A stretch of 33,278 nt of DNA, taken from positions 1-33,278 of the forward strand of contig JAGLHE010000168.1 in the NCBI GenBank assembly GCA_023143685.1, read 5' to 3'. Source of the DNA: Candidatus Omnitrophota bacterium. GTDB lineage: Bacteria; Omnitrophota; Gorgyraeia; Zapsychrales; JANLHA01. Below, piece by piece: positions 6,639 to 15,960 of this stretch. Below the pieces are notes generated by a model. That model was not told the DNA's origin and searched no databases. It was given only the letters and a program-made list of their open reading frames with translations. A program made the position numbers and the translations under genes. The first letter of the stretch is position 1. Every line of letters begins with the position of its first letter.

Positions 6639-8540
6639 ATGGCGCTTATTAGTTTACAAGATATTACACTTCGCCTTGGCGGGCCGTTGCTGTTTGCTCA
6701 GGTGAACCTGCAGTTGGAGGCTGGTGAGAGGGTTGCCCTGTTGGGTCGGAATGGGGTGGGTAAAACAACCCTGATGAAGGTGATGTCAGGACAAGTGGAG
6801 GTTGATGACGGAAAGATCATCTATCAAAAAGGGATTAAAGTAACACATCTTCCTCAGGAGGTTCCTGGAGATTTGACGGGGAATGTCTTTGATATTGTGT
6901 TGTCTGGCCTGGGTGAGCGGGCCAAGATAGTTGCTGACTATCATCATGTGAGTCATCGTTTGCAGAGTGAACAAAGTCCTGCGCTTTTACGTCAACTTGA
7001 TACCTTGCAGGCTCAAATGGATCAGAGTAATGGTTGGGAAATTGACCGTCAGGTGGAGCTGGTGATTTCCCGGATGAAGCTGGATCCCGAAAGTCAATTT
7101 GAACAATTGTCCGGGGGGCAAAAACGAAGGGTTCTTTTAGCCAAGGTTTTGGTTTTGAATCCGGAGGTCTTGCTGCTGGATGAGCCTACGAATCATTTGG
7201 ATATTGAGTCGATCAATTGGCTGGAAGGATTTTTACAAAATTATCATGGAACCATTTTTTTTGTTACGCATGACCGCATGTTTATGACCCGGTTGGCGAC
7301 AAAGATCGTGGAATTAGATAGAGGTAAGCTTTTTAGCTGGTCATGTGATTACCGTGCCTTTTTGCAACGTAAACAAGCGGCTCTGGATGTGGAAGCCGAT
7401 CAACGTGCCGAATTTGCCAAGAAATTGTCGCAGGAAGAGGCATGGATTCGCAAGGGTATCAAAGCTCGACGGACTCGTAATGAAGGTCGAGTGCGGGCAC
7501 TTGAGCGGATGCGGGAAGAGAAAAGGGCCCAGCGACAGTTAACCGGTCAAGTGCGTATGACAGCGCAGGAAAGCAACCGATCCGGTCAAAGGGTGATCAA
7601 GGCAACCCATTTAAAATTCACCTATGGGGATCAATGTTTGATTCGGGATTTTTCCATTCAAATCATGCGAGGAGATAAAATCGGGTTGATCGGATCCAAC
7701 GGTTCCGGCAAAACGACTTTGCTTAATATTTTGATGGGAAGGCTTAGCCCCCAACAGGGCGGGGTGCAAATTGGAACCAATATGAAAATCACGTATTTTG
7801 ACCAGCTGCGCGAACAGTTGGATGGAAACAAAACGGTGATGGACAATGTCAGCGGCGGGAGTGATACCGTTACCATTAACGGTAGGGCGCGCCACGTTAT
7901 CGGGTATCTGCAGGATTTTCTCTTTTCTCCGGAACGGGCATGTACTCCGGTCAGGATTTTATCTGGCGGGGAGCGCAATCGCTTGTTGCTTGCGCGTTTG
8001 TTCACTCAACCATTTAATTTACTGGTGATGGATGAACCGACAAATGACCTGGATGTGGAAACGTTGGAATTGTTGGAGGAATTGCTGGTAGAATATAAAG
8101 GTACGCTTTTGTTGGTTAGTCATGACCGGACATTTTTGAATAATGTTGTCACCTCGACGATTGTCTTGAAGGGAGATGGAGAGGTCGGTGAATATGCCGG
8201 CGGCTATGATGATTGGTTGCAGCAAAGTCAAAATGAAATCAAAGAAAAAGAGCTTTCAAAGGATGTCTCCCGCAAACAAAAACGTTTAGGGCAATCTGAT
8301 AGAGCCAGGCGCCTGTCTTACAGAGAACAACGCGAGTTGAAAGATTTACCTGCCTTGATTGAGAAATTTGAAGCACGGCAAAATGAGATTTTGGTGATCA
8401 TGTCAGAACCTGAATTTTTCAGGAAAGACCGTAAAGAGGTTGAGCAAGTCAAGGCTCAGTTGGAATCAGTTGAAGACGAATTACTAAAAGCCTATCAGCG
8501 TTGGGAATATCTGGAGAATTTGACAATAATTACTCAATAA
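6639..8540 (+). CDS. uup: ABC-F family ATPase, Uup-like
   Basis: Two ABC domains (GRNGVGKTTL, LSGGQKRRVLLAKVL; GSNGSGKTTLL, LSGGERNRLLLARL) and C-terminal coiled coil 'LIEKFEARQNEILVIMSEPEFFRKDRKEVEQVKAQLESVEDEL' typical of Uup. Confidence 0.9.
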   Translation: MALISLQDITLRLGGPLLFAQVNLQLEAGERVALLGRNGVGKTTLMKVMSGQVEVDDGKIIYQKGIKVTHLPQEVPGDLTGNVFDIVLSGLGERAKIVADYHHVSHRLQSEQSPALLRQLDTLQAQMDQSNGWEIDRQVELVISRMKLDPESQFEQLSGGQKRRVLLAKVLVLNPEVLLLDEPTNHLDIESINWLEGFLQNYHGTIFFVTHDRMFMTRLATKIVELDRGKLFSWSCDYRAFLQRKQAALDVEADQRAEFAKKLSQEEAWIRKGIKARRTRNEGRVRALERMREEKRAQRQLTGQVRMTAQESNRSGQRVIKATHLKFTYGDQCLIRDFSIQIMRGDKIGLIGSNGSGKTTLLNILMGRLSPQQGGVQIGTNMKITYFDQLREQLDGNKTVMDNVSGGSDTVTINGRARHVIGYLQDFLFSPERACTPVRILSGGERNRLLLARLFTQPFNLLVMDEPTNDLDVETLELLEELLVEYKGTLLLVSHDRTFLNNVVTSTIVLKGDGEVGEYAGGYDDWLQQSQNEIKEKELSKDVSRKQKRLGQSDRARRLSYREQRELKDLPALIEKFEARQNEILVIMSEPEFFRKDRKEVEQVKAQLESVEDELLKAYQRWEYLENLTIITQ

Positions 8541-8625
8541 ATCGTGCCGCTTCTCTATAATATGGGGCTTATATGGTATTTATATGGTACTTTTTAACAG
8601 GTTGTAAAATTTATTGAAGAATTTC

Positions 8626-8653
8626 TTGACATTCGAGAATAAAATTATATTAT
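8626..8653 (+). promoter_or_regulatory. Candidate sigma70-type promoter for the formate transporter transcript
   Basis: TTGACA (8626-8631), 16-nt spacer, TATTAT (8648-8653); about 245 nt upstream of the focA-like ATG. Confidence 0.5.
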
Positions 8654-8764
8654 AAAAAAATACATTAAATGAAAAGAGTGATATCTTTGCATCCGTAGTT
8701 CCTCAGGCATTCAATTGTCTAAAATCTCCCAATATTTTGAAAAAGAAAAAATAGAAGTTATTGT

Positions 8765-8830
8765 AATATATTGTAGCGAAGAGATGTGTGCAATATATTG
8801 TTCCTGTAAAAAATCAATTTTTTATAGGAA
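8765..8830 (+). promoter_or_regulatory. Two aatatattgt sites plus a long inverted repeat in the focA-like leader
   Basis: aatatattgt at 8765-8774 and 8792-8801 (27-bp spacing; the second within perfect palindrome caatatattg). Then ttcctgtaaaaaa-tcaa-ttttttataggaa (8801-8830). Confidence 0.55.
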
Positions 8831-8901
8831 TCAGTAAAAGTTATCACAAATAAATCAAGAGAAACAAAATTCAACACGAACATGAAGAGGAGGAGTAGAA
8901 A

Positions 8902-9756
8902 ATGTCAAATTTTATGCCACCCGCAGAATTGTCACGGGCGTTCGTAAACATCAGTAAAGCAAAAGCCTCAAACGCAGCATCAAAGCTTTTTGTCCTCGGT
9001 ATTTTAGCCGGTGTATTTATTGGCTTTGCTGCGCATCTAGCCACAACAGTTGCGACGGGATGGACCATCGGAGGCGCACCCGCATTATTTGGATTCAAGA
9101 AATTCCTGGTAGGCGCAGTTTTTAGTTGTGGGCTTATGCTAGTCATGATTCCCGGGTCAGAATTGTGGACAGGGAACACTTTAATGACAATTGGTTTAAT
9201 GAATAAAGATATCACTTTAAAAGCTCTGCTGAGAAATTGGGGCATCGTTTATCTGGGAAATTTTGTTGGTTCAATTATGTTAGCTTGGATGATAGCCTCG
9301 ATGAGCGGGTTAACAAGTGGTGCCGTTGGTGGTACAGCTCTTAACATTGCCTACGCGAAAGTTACTGCTGGTGAGAGTGCTCATAATATGTGGTTTTTCT
9401 TCAGGGCAATTGGGTGTAACTGGCTTGTTTGTTTAGCTGTTATGATGGCTGTTGCCTCGAAAGACATTGCAGGAAAAGTCCTGGCCATTTTTTTTCCGAT
9501 TATGGCTTTCGTTACAGCAGGGTTTGAACACGTTATTGCCAATATGTATTTCATCCCTGCCGGGATATTTTCAAAAGGGTTTGAAGGCGCTATTGCTGCT
9601 TCGGGCAAAACTTCTGCGCAGCTTGTTAGCCTCAACTGGGGGTCATTTTTTACTCAGAATCTAATTGTTGTGACATTGGGTAACCTTGTTGGCGGTGGAG
9701 TATTTTGTGGAATGGTTTATTGGTGGATCTATGTAAAAGGGACGAAACAGGCGTAG
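8902..9756 (+). CDS. focA: Formate/nitrite transporter (FNT family), FocA-like
   Basis: 'FVLGILAGVFIGFAAHLATTVATG', 'GSELWTGNTLMT', 'NWGIVYLGNFVGS', 'FEHVIANMYFIPAGIF', 'NLVGGGVFCGMVYW': FNT motifs. Confidence 0.93.
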   Translation: MSNFMPPAELSRAFVNISKAKASNAASKLFVLGILAGVFIGFAAHLATTVATGWTIGGAPALFGFKKFLVGAVFSCGLMLVMIPGSELWTGNTLMTIGLMNKDITLKALLRNWGIVYLGNFVGSIMLAWMIASMSGLTSGAVGGTALNIAYAKVTAGESAHNMWFFFRAIGCNWLVCLAVMMAVASKDIAGKVLAIFFPIMAFVTAGFEHVIANMYFIPAGIFSKGFEGAIAASGKTSAQLVSLNWGSFFTQNLIVVTLGNLVGGGVFCGMVYWWIYVKGTKQA

Positions 9757-9964
9757 TCAGTAATAATAAAGATTCAGATTTAAGACTTTATTTGGAGAAA
9801 TTGAGGAAGAACCTCCGAAGGATTGGGCTTTGCGCGCTTGGAGATCGGGGATGGATTTGAAATCATAGCTATTAAGACAGCCATGATATTTAGTTAATAC
9901 ATGGTTTTTTACCCGGCTGTTCGCTTTACGCTTATTAAAGTTTTCATCAAACGGAGAATTACAT

Positions 9965-10444
9965 ATGATTACAGAAAAATCAGATCAGGATGTGAGTGTT
10001 GTTCATGAGATTGTTGGCCGATGCAGAGATATTGAGGGGAACCTTATTAAGATCTTGCATCAGGTTCAGAGTCATTATGGATATGTCTCAGAGGCGGCTA
10101 TTAAGGAAGTCGCAGATTTGTTAGATTTACCCACGGCAAAAATTGTTGAGGTATTGACATTTTATAATTTTTTCAAACTTCATCCGCCTGCGAAACACAA
10201 TGTTGCGGTATGTATGGGCACGGCCTGTTATCTTAAAGGCGGAGAGACGGTTCGAGAGAATTTTAACAATGCGTTAAATATCAAAGACGGGGAGACGACA
10301 AGCGACGGATTGTTTCAGGTCGAAGCTGTCCGGTGTGTAGGATGTTGTGGCTTGGCTCCGACGGTATCGGTTGATGATAAAGTGTACGGCGCGGCCACAA
10401 AAAAAGATGTAGAGAAGATTATTGCTAAGTATTCCAACGAATAG
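9965..10444 (+). CDS. NuoE-like [2Fe-2S] thioredoxin-fold subunit of NAD-linked formate dehydrogenase
   Basis: 'LIKILHQVQSHYGYVSEAAIKEVADLLDLPTAKIVEVLTFYNFF', 'CMGTACYLKGG', 'VRCVGCCGLAPTV'. Confidence 0.93.
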   Translation: MITEKSDQDVSVVHEIVGRCRDIEGNLIKILHQVQSHYGYVSEAAIKEVADLLDLPTAKIVEVLTFYNFFKLHPPAKHNVAVCMGTACYLKGGETVRENFNNALNIKDGETTSDGLFQVEAVRCVGCCGLAPTVSVDDKVYGAATKKDVEKIIAKYSNE

Positions 10445-10565
10445 TTTGTTTCTTGCAGTATAGGAAAGTATAAAACAGACAACCATACTTTCCTGCACGT
10501 CAGCTAAAGAAGATGTGAGCTTACAAAACTAAAAGGCGAACTTTCTGGTACATAGAGGGGAAAAC

Positions 10566-12656
10566 ATGAAAAGATTGACAAAAGAAGATCTGTTGAACGC
10601 GAAAAAGGATGAGCTGGCAGAGGAGAGTAAAGAGTGGATTAATGTCGGCTACAGTACGTGCGGCATTGCGGCGGGAGCTCAGGAAGTCTTGGATGTCTTG
10701 CGGGATGAAATAAAAAAACGAAACATAAATATTCCGATCAAGACGTCCGGTTGTGTCGGAAAATGTTATGCGGAGCCTCTTGTTGAAGTGTGTGTTGACG
10801 GGATGCCGCGAGTATTTTATGGAAAAGTAAATAAGAATGTAGCGATACAAATTATCGACGAGCATATCGGCCAAAAAAAGCTCATCAATGACCATATTTA
10901 TGAATCAGATACGATTGCCAAAAAAGTTGTGTTTGTCCAGGATACGGACACCGGCAAGAAAAAACGGCTTCGCGATTTTTGTTCAGCCTTCACGGATAGT
11001 TTGAAAAAGTTCGATTTGGAGGGAAAGGTCGAGATTGTCAGGGTGGCTGATAGCGGTGTTTATAATCGTGGAATTGTGGTAAGGATTTTTCCTGATGATT
11101 TTCTTTATAGCGGGGTAAGTAATGACGATATTGACCGCATTATAGAAGATAGTATTGTCGGCAGTAAAAAGATTGATTCCCTTATATGTGGCCTGAAATC
11201 AAAACAGCTAAGAATTGTCTTAAGGAATTGCGGGATTATTGATCCCGAACAAATTAAAGATTATATTGCCCATGACGGATATCGTGCTTTGGCAATGGTT
11301 TTAGAATGGGACGATCCTGAGAAAGTTATTGAGGAGATCCGGCGTGGAGGTTTGCGAGGGAGAGGCGGGGCGGGTTTCCCGACGGCGGTTAAATGGGGAT
11401 TTGCCCGAAACGAAAAAGCAGATCAGAAATATATTATTTGTAACGCGGATGAAGGCGATCCCGGCGCTTATATGGACCGGAGCTTTTTGGAAGGAGATCC
11501 TCACTCGGTTATTGAAGGTATGATTATCGGAGGTTATGTTGTCGGAGCCTCGAAGGGATATTTTTATGTCCGGGCGGAATATCCACTTGCTATTGAGCGT
11601 ATTCATAAGGCGATTAAGCAAGCCAGGGCATTGGGATTGTTGGGAGAAAATATTTTAGGGACATCTTTAAATTTTGATATTGAAATCCGATTAGGGGCCG
11701 GGGCGTTTGTTTGTGGAGAGGAAACAGCCTTAATCGCTTCTGTTGAAGGGGAGAGGGGGTATCCGCGCCCACGTCCTCCGTATCCTTCGGTGAAAGGATT
11801 GTGGGGGAAGCCGACGGTTATCAATAATGTGGAGACATTAGCTAATGTGGCGATTTTGATTTATAAAGGTGGGGATTGGTTTTCTAAAATCGGGACAGAA
11901 ACTTCTAAGGGGACGAAGGTCTTTTCTCTCACGGGTAAGGTGAAAAATTCGGGGTTACTTGAAGTCCCGATGGGGACGACTATCGAAGAGATTGTGTCGG
12001 ATATAGGTGGAGGGCTTATCGATAATAAAAATATCAAAGCTATACAAACCGGAGGCCCTTCAGGTGGTGTTATTCCAACGGAATTACATAATACGCCCGT
12101 CGGGTATGAAAGCTTGCAAAAGTTGGGGTCTATTATGGGATCAGGTGGCATGATTGCTATGTCGGAAGATGACTGCATGGTGGATATCGCTAAGTTTTTC
12201 TTGCAGTTTTGTGTTGATGAATCTTGTGGGGAATGTGCCCCTTGCCGTCTCGGAGGCCCGCAGATGTTGAAGATTTTAGAAAAAATATCAGAGGGCAAAG
12301 CAAGCCTGGAAGATCTTGATAAGTTGCGTCAGACATCCATGGTTATGCAGAATGCTTCTTTGTGCGGGCTTGGACAGACAGCGCCGAATCCTGTTCTCTC
12401 GACATTAAAATATTTCGAAGAAGAGTATAAAATGCATGTAATTGAAAAAAAATGTTTGGCTGGAAAATGCAAAGAGCTTGTGAGTTATGCGATTAGCATA
12501 AAAGAATGTGCGCGTTGTGGATTGTGTATGCGGGAGTGCCCGGTCGATGCCATAACAGGGAGCAAAAAGGAGGGTTTTGTTCTTGATGATGAGAAATGTA
12601 TTCGATGTGGCCGCTGTTTTGAAGCCTGTAAATTTGGGTCAGTTGTAAGATATTAA
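10566..12656 (+). CDS. NuoF-like flavoprotein subunit (FMN/NADH, [4Fe-4S]) with N-terminal ferredoxin-like region and C-terminal 2x[4Fe-4S]
   Basis: 'RRGGLRGRGGAGFPTAVKW', 'CNADEGDPGAYMDRSFLEGDPHSVIEGM', 'ESCGECAPCRLG', C-terminal 'CARCGLCMRECPVDAI..CIRCGRCFEACKFG'. Confidence 0.95.
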   Translation: MKRLTKEDLLNAKKDELAEESKEWINVGYSTCGIAAGAQEVLDVLRDEIKKRNINIPIKTSGCVGKCYAEPLVEVCVDGMPRVFYGKVNKNVAIQIIDEHIGQKKLINDHIYESDTIAKKVVFVQDTDTGKKKRLRDFCSAFTDSLKKFDLEGKVEIVRVADSGVYNRGIVVRIFPDDFLYSGVSNDDIDRIIEDSIVGSKKIDSLICGLKSKQLRIVLRNCGIIDPEQIKDYIAHDGYRALAMVLEWDDPEKVIEEIRRGGLRGRGGAGFPTAVKWGFARNEKADQKYIICNADEGDPGAYMDRSFLEGDPHSVIEGMIIGGYVVGASKGYFYVRAEYPLAIERIHKAIKQARALGLLGENILGTSLNFDIEIRLGAGAFVCGEETALIASVEGERGYPRPRPPYPSVKGLWGKPTVINNVETLANVAILIYKGGDWFSKIGTETSKGTKVFSLTGKVKNSGLLEVPMGTTIEEIVSDIGGGLIDNKNIKAIQTGGPSGGVIPTELHNTPVGYESLQKLGSIMGSGGMIAMSEDDCMVDIAKFFLQFCVDESCGECAPCRLGGPQMLKILEKISEGKASLEDLDKLRQTSMVMQNASLCGLGQTAPNPVLSTLKYFEEEYKMHVIEKKCLAGKCKELVSYAISIKECARCGLCMRECPVDAITGSKKEGFVLDDEKCIRCGRCFEACKFGSVVRY

Positions 12657-12696
12657 TTAAATTTTTGTAAACCTGATGATATTGGAGGGAGAATAG

Positions 12697-15408
12697 ATGA
12701 GTGACACTGTCACGATTACTATTGATGGAAAAACGATAAAGGCCCCAAAGGGGGCCAATCTGCTTAAGGTTGCCTTGGAACATGGCATTGATATTCCGAA
12801 ACTCTGTTATAACGAAAAGCTGACGCCGACGGGAGCTTGTAGTTTATGTATTGTTAAAATCGAGAATAGGCGGGGCTTTGTGAGGTCCTGCACCGTTGAA
12901 GTTGAGGATGGGATGGTCGTGACGGCGTTTGATGATCATTTGGAAGATATCCGTCGCACGACACTTGATATGATCCTGTCAAATCACGATGATGATTGTA
13001 TCAGCTGTTCAGCGGATGGAAATTGTGAACTGCAAGACCTTACTTTTCGTTACAATCTGGTCCGTGATCAACGTATGTATTCTCCAATGTGGGGCAATCT
13101 TGAAAACAGGTCTGATACAACTTCTCAAGTTTTGGACTATGATGCAACGCGGTGCATTCAATGTTCTCAATGTATTAAGGCTTGTCATGAACTTCAGGGA
13201 AAAGGTGTTCTTGGATATGCGGAGCGCGGTATTGGTACGTATGTCTTTGCCGGGATGGGGAGGTGGGAGGACTCGGAATGTGATGGTTGCGGGGAGTGTA
13301 TTCAACAATGTCCGACGGGAGCTATAACGTCCAAAGCGATTTATACACCGCATAAGATGATCCGCGAAAAAGATATTGATAGAAAAGTGACGACGATTTG
13401 CCCCTATTGCGGGGTGGGTTGTCAATTGGAACTTTCAATAAAAAAGAATAAAATTGTCAGGGTCGAAGGGGCAGATAGAGCTCCTAATTATGGAAAGATA
13501 TGTGTCAAAGGGCGGTTTGGCCTTGATTTTATTCATAGAGAAGATCGGCTCAAAAAGCCGTTGATGAAGAAAAATGGAAAATTTGAAGAAGTGGAGTGGG
13601 AAGAGGCTTTGGATTATACCGCAAAGCGTTTCCTGGAAATCAGGGAAAAACATGGGGCTGACGCGATTGCCGGTCTTTCTTCAGCGCGTTGTACTAATGA
13701 GGAAAACTTTGTGTTTCAAAAATTTATGCGCGCAGTTGTGGGGACGAATAATGTTGATCATTGCGCCCGTCTATGTCACGCATCAACAGTAGTTGGCCTG
13801 GCGGGGACCTTTGGTTCAGGGGCCATGACGAATTCCATTGACGAGTTAGAGGGGGCGGATGTTATTTTAGTGACAGGTTCTAACACAACCGAGACCCATC
13901 CTGTTATTGCGACACATATTAAACGAGCTGTCCTTTTTAAAGGGGCCAAGTTGATTGTTGTAGATCCGCGCAGGATTGATTTAGTGCGTTACGCGCACTT
14001 ATGGTTGCGGCAGAATAACGGAACCGATGTTGCCTGGATTAATGGTTTAATGAATATAATTATTTCAGAAGATATTCATGACCGGAAGTTTATTAAGGAG
14101 AGAACAGAAGGTTTTGCGGAATTAGAAACGCTTGCCAGGGACTATACGCCGGAAAAGGTTGAAAGTATCACAGGAATTCCGGCTGATCAGTTAAAAGAAG
14201 CTGCCAGGCTTTTTGGATCAGTCGATAAGGCGAGTATTGTTTATTCAATGGGCATTACTCAGCATACAACAGGGACAAATAATGTGCGTTCTTTGGCTAA
14301 TTTAGCCATGGTGACCGGGAATATTGGTAAGGAAAGTACGGGTGTCAATCCCTTACGCGGACAGAATAATGTTCAAGGGGCGTGTGATTTGGGAGCTCTT
14401 CCTAATGTGTATCCAGGGTATCAGAAAGTTGCTGACGTGGCGGCCAAGGAAAAATTTGAAAAAGCCTGGAATGCTAAATTGTCAGACAACGTGGGATATA
14501 CCATTGTAGAACTTATGCACGCGGCTTGCGACAAGAAAGTCAAGGCGCTTTATATTATGGGTGAAAATCCTATGGTCTCGGATCCGAATATCCAACATGT
14601 TAAGAAGGCATTGGAGTCTGTGGAATTTCTTGTTTGTCAGGATATTTTCCCAACAGAAACAACACAGTATGCGGATGTGGTATTCCCTGCATCTTCATTT
14701 GCGGAGAAAGAGGGGAATTACACGAATACGGAGCGAAGGGTATTGCCGCTTACTGCAGCTTTTGAACCGGTAGGAGAATCTAAACCCGATTGGGCGATTG
14801 TTCAAGAGATTTCTCGTCGTATGGGGTATGAGATGCATTATAAAAATGTGGGGGATATTATTGATGAGATCAACGCCCTGACACCGCAATATGCTGGTAT
14901 CACAAAGGAGAGAATTCAAAAAGGGGAATTATTACAATGGCCCTGTCCTGCGGTTGACCATCCTGGTACAAAATATCTTCATAAAGAAAAATTTGCAAAA
15001 GGAAAAGGGACCTTTTCTCCTGCCCCTTATATTCCTTCCAATGAATTGCCGGATAAGAAATATCCCTTTGTTTTATCAACGGGACGGATTCTTTATCATT
15101 ATCATACGGGAACGATGTCACGTCGTTCGGAAGCTTTAAACCGGTATGTTGAGGGGCCGTATGTTGAAATGAATCAAGGAGACTGCGAGGCGTTGGGTGT
15201 GAAAGATAAGGATAAGGTGAGGGTCTCATCGCGGCGAGGGGAAATCACAACAACTGTTTTAGAAACCAGGCGGGTGAAAAAAGGAAGTGTTTTTATTCCC
15301 TTCCATTTTGCTGAAGCAGCGGCAAATATGTTGACGAATGATGCGTTTGATCCTACGGCCAAGATTCCAGAGCTTAAAGTTTGCGCGTGTAAAGTAGAAA
15401 AAGTTTAG
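12697..15408 (+). CDS. Formate dehydrogenase catalytic subunit (Mo/W-bisPGD) with NuoG-like N-terminal Fe-S module; Cys form
   Basis: N-terminal [2Fe-2S] 'CYNEKLTPTGACSLCIV', 'CISCSADGNCELQDL', two [4Fe-4S] motifs, 'TICPYCGVGCQLEL', active-site region 'VDHCARLCHASTVVGLAGTFGSGAMTNS'. Confidence 0.95.
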   Translation: MSDTVTITIDGKTIKAPKGANLLKVALEHGIDIPKLCYNEKLTPTGACSLCIVKIENRRGFVRSCTVEVEDGMVVTAFDDHLEDIRRTTLDMILSNHDDDCISCSADGNCELQDLTFRYNLVRDQRMYSPMWGNLENRSDTTSQVLDYDATRCIQCSQCIKACHELQGKGVLGYAERGIGTYVFAGMGRWEDSECDGCGECIQQCPTGAITSKAIYTPHKMIREKDIDRKVTTICPYCGVGCQLELSIKKNKIVRVEGADRAPNYGKICVKGRFGLDFIHREDRLKKPLMKKNGKFEEVEWEEALDYTAKRFLEIREKHGADAIAGLSSARCTNEENFVFQKFMRAVVGTNNVDHCARLCHASTVVGLAGTFGSGAMTNSIDELEGADVILVTGSNTTETHPVIATHIKRAVLFKGAKLIVVDPRRIDLVRYAHLWLRQNNGTDVAWINGLMNIIISEDIHDRKFIKERTEGFAELETLARDYTPEKVESITGIPADQLKEAARLFGSVDKASIVYSMGITQHTTGTNNVRSLANLAMVTGNIGKESTGVNPLRGQNNVQGACDLGALPNVYPGYQKVADVAAKEKFEKAWNAKLSDNVGYTIVELMHAACDKKVKALYIMGENPMVSDPNIQHVKKALESVEFLVCQDIFPTETTQYADVVFPASSFAEKEGNYTNTERRVLPLTAAFEPVGESKPDWAIVQEISRRMGYEMHYKNVGDIIDEINALTPQYAGITKERIQKGELLQWPCPAVDHPGTKYLHKEKFAKGKGTFSPAPYIPSNELPDKKYPFVLSTGRILYHYHTGTMSRRSEALNRYVEGPYVEMNQGDCEALGVKDKDKVRVSSRRGEITTTVLETRRVKKGSVFIPFHFAEAAANMLTNDAFDPTAKIPELKVCACKVEKV

Positions 15409-15462
15409 ATAAAAATTGCTGCATTATATGAGTTCTTGTTTGACAGAATTATTGTAAATTCT

Positions 15463-15506
15463 CCCTGTTTTGTCAAAATTATATGAATGAAACAGGGGGT
15501 TTTTTA
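15463..15506 (+). terminator. Rho-independent terminator after formate dehydrogenase genes
   Basis: ccctgttt ... aaacaggg(gg)tttttt. Confidence 0.75.
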
Positions 15507-15517
15507 TAAATTCCCGA

Positions 15518-15534
15518 TATGCATATTTTGCATA
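15518..15534. promoter_or_regulatory. Perfect inverted repeat tatgca-N5-tgcata, candidate operator
   Basis: tatgca (15518-15523) tattt tgcata (15529-15534), 34 bp upstream of the ModE-type HTH gene. Confidence 0.45.
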
Positions 15535-15567
15535 ATGGATTAATCCTCAATTATAGAGGAATAGATA

Positions 15568-15960
15568 ATGCTACAGGTTAAATCAAAAGTTTGGTTGGAG
15601 AAAAACGAAAACCTGGTTTTTGGCAGCGGGAAGGCATTGATTTTAAGAGCGATTGCCGAGACGGGATCAATTAATAAGGCCGCGAAAAAGTTGAACATGT
15701 CCTATCGTCATGCCTGGAGTTATATCCGGTCAGCTGAGCAGAAAATGAATCGACAGCTTCTTATTCGGGTTAAAGGTGGTTTCGACGGTGGTGGGGCATA
15801 CTTGACGGAGTATGCAAAAGATTTGCTAATAAAGTTTGAGGCGCTTGAATCGAAGATAACGGAATTTGTTGATTGTTGTTATGAGGAAATATTTGTTAAT
15901 GATAATAAAAAATTAATCGAAGGCAACCGGGGTGAAGATGGAACCTGTAAAAATAATTAA
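15568..15960 (+). CDS. ModE-type winged-helix transcriptional regulator, no Mop/TOBE domain
   Basis: 'ILRAIAETGSINKAAKKLNMSYRHAWSYIRSAEQKMNRQLLIRVKGGFDGGGAYLTEYAKDLL' matches the ModE N-terminal LysR-like HTH; protein ends at 130 aa. Confidence 0.9.
   Translation: MLQVKSKVWLEKNENLVFGSGKALILRAIAETGSINKAAKKLNMSYRHAWSYIRSAEQKMNRQLLIRVKGGFDGGGAYLTEYAKDLLIKFEALESKITEFVDCCYEEIFVNDNKKLIEGNRGEDGTCKNN

Noticed and set aside
8660-8901. Moco/Tuco riboswitch in the focA leader
   Set aside because: AT-rich leader lacks the GC-rich conserved blocks of the Moco RNA motif; treated only as an uncharacterised leader.
13009-13425. 138-aa minus-strand ORF inside the formate dehydrogenase gene
   Set aside because: Opposite the conserved Fe-S motifs; no recognisable domain.
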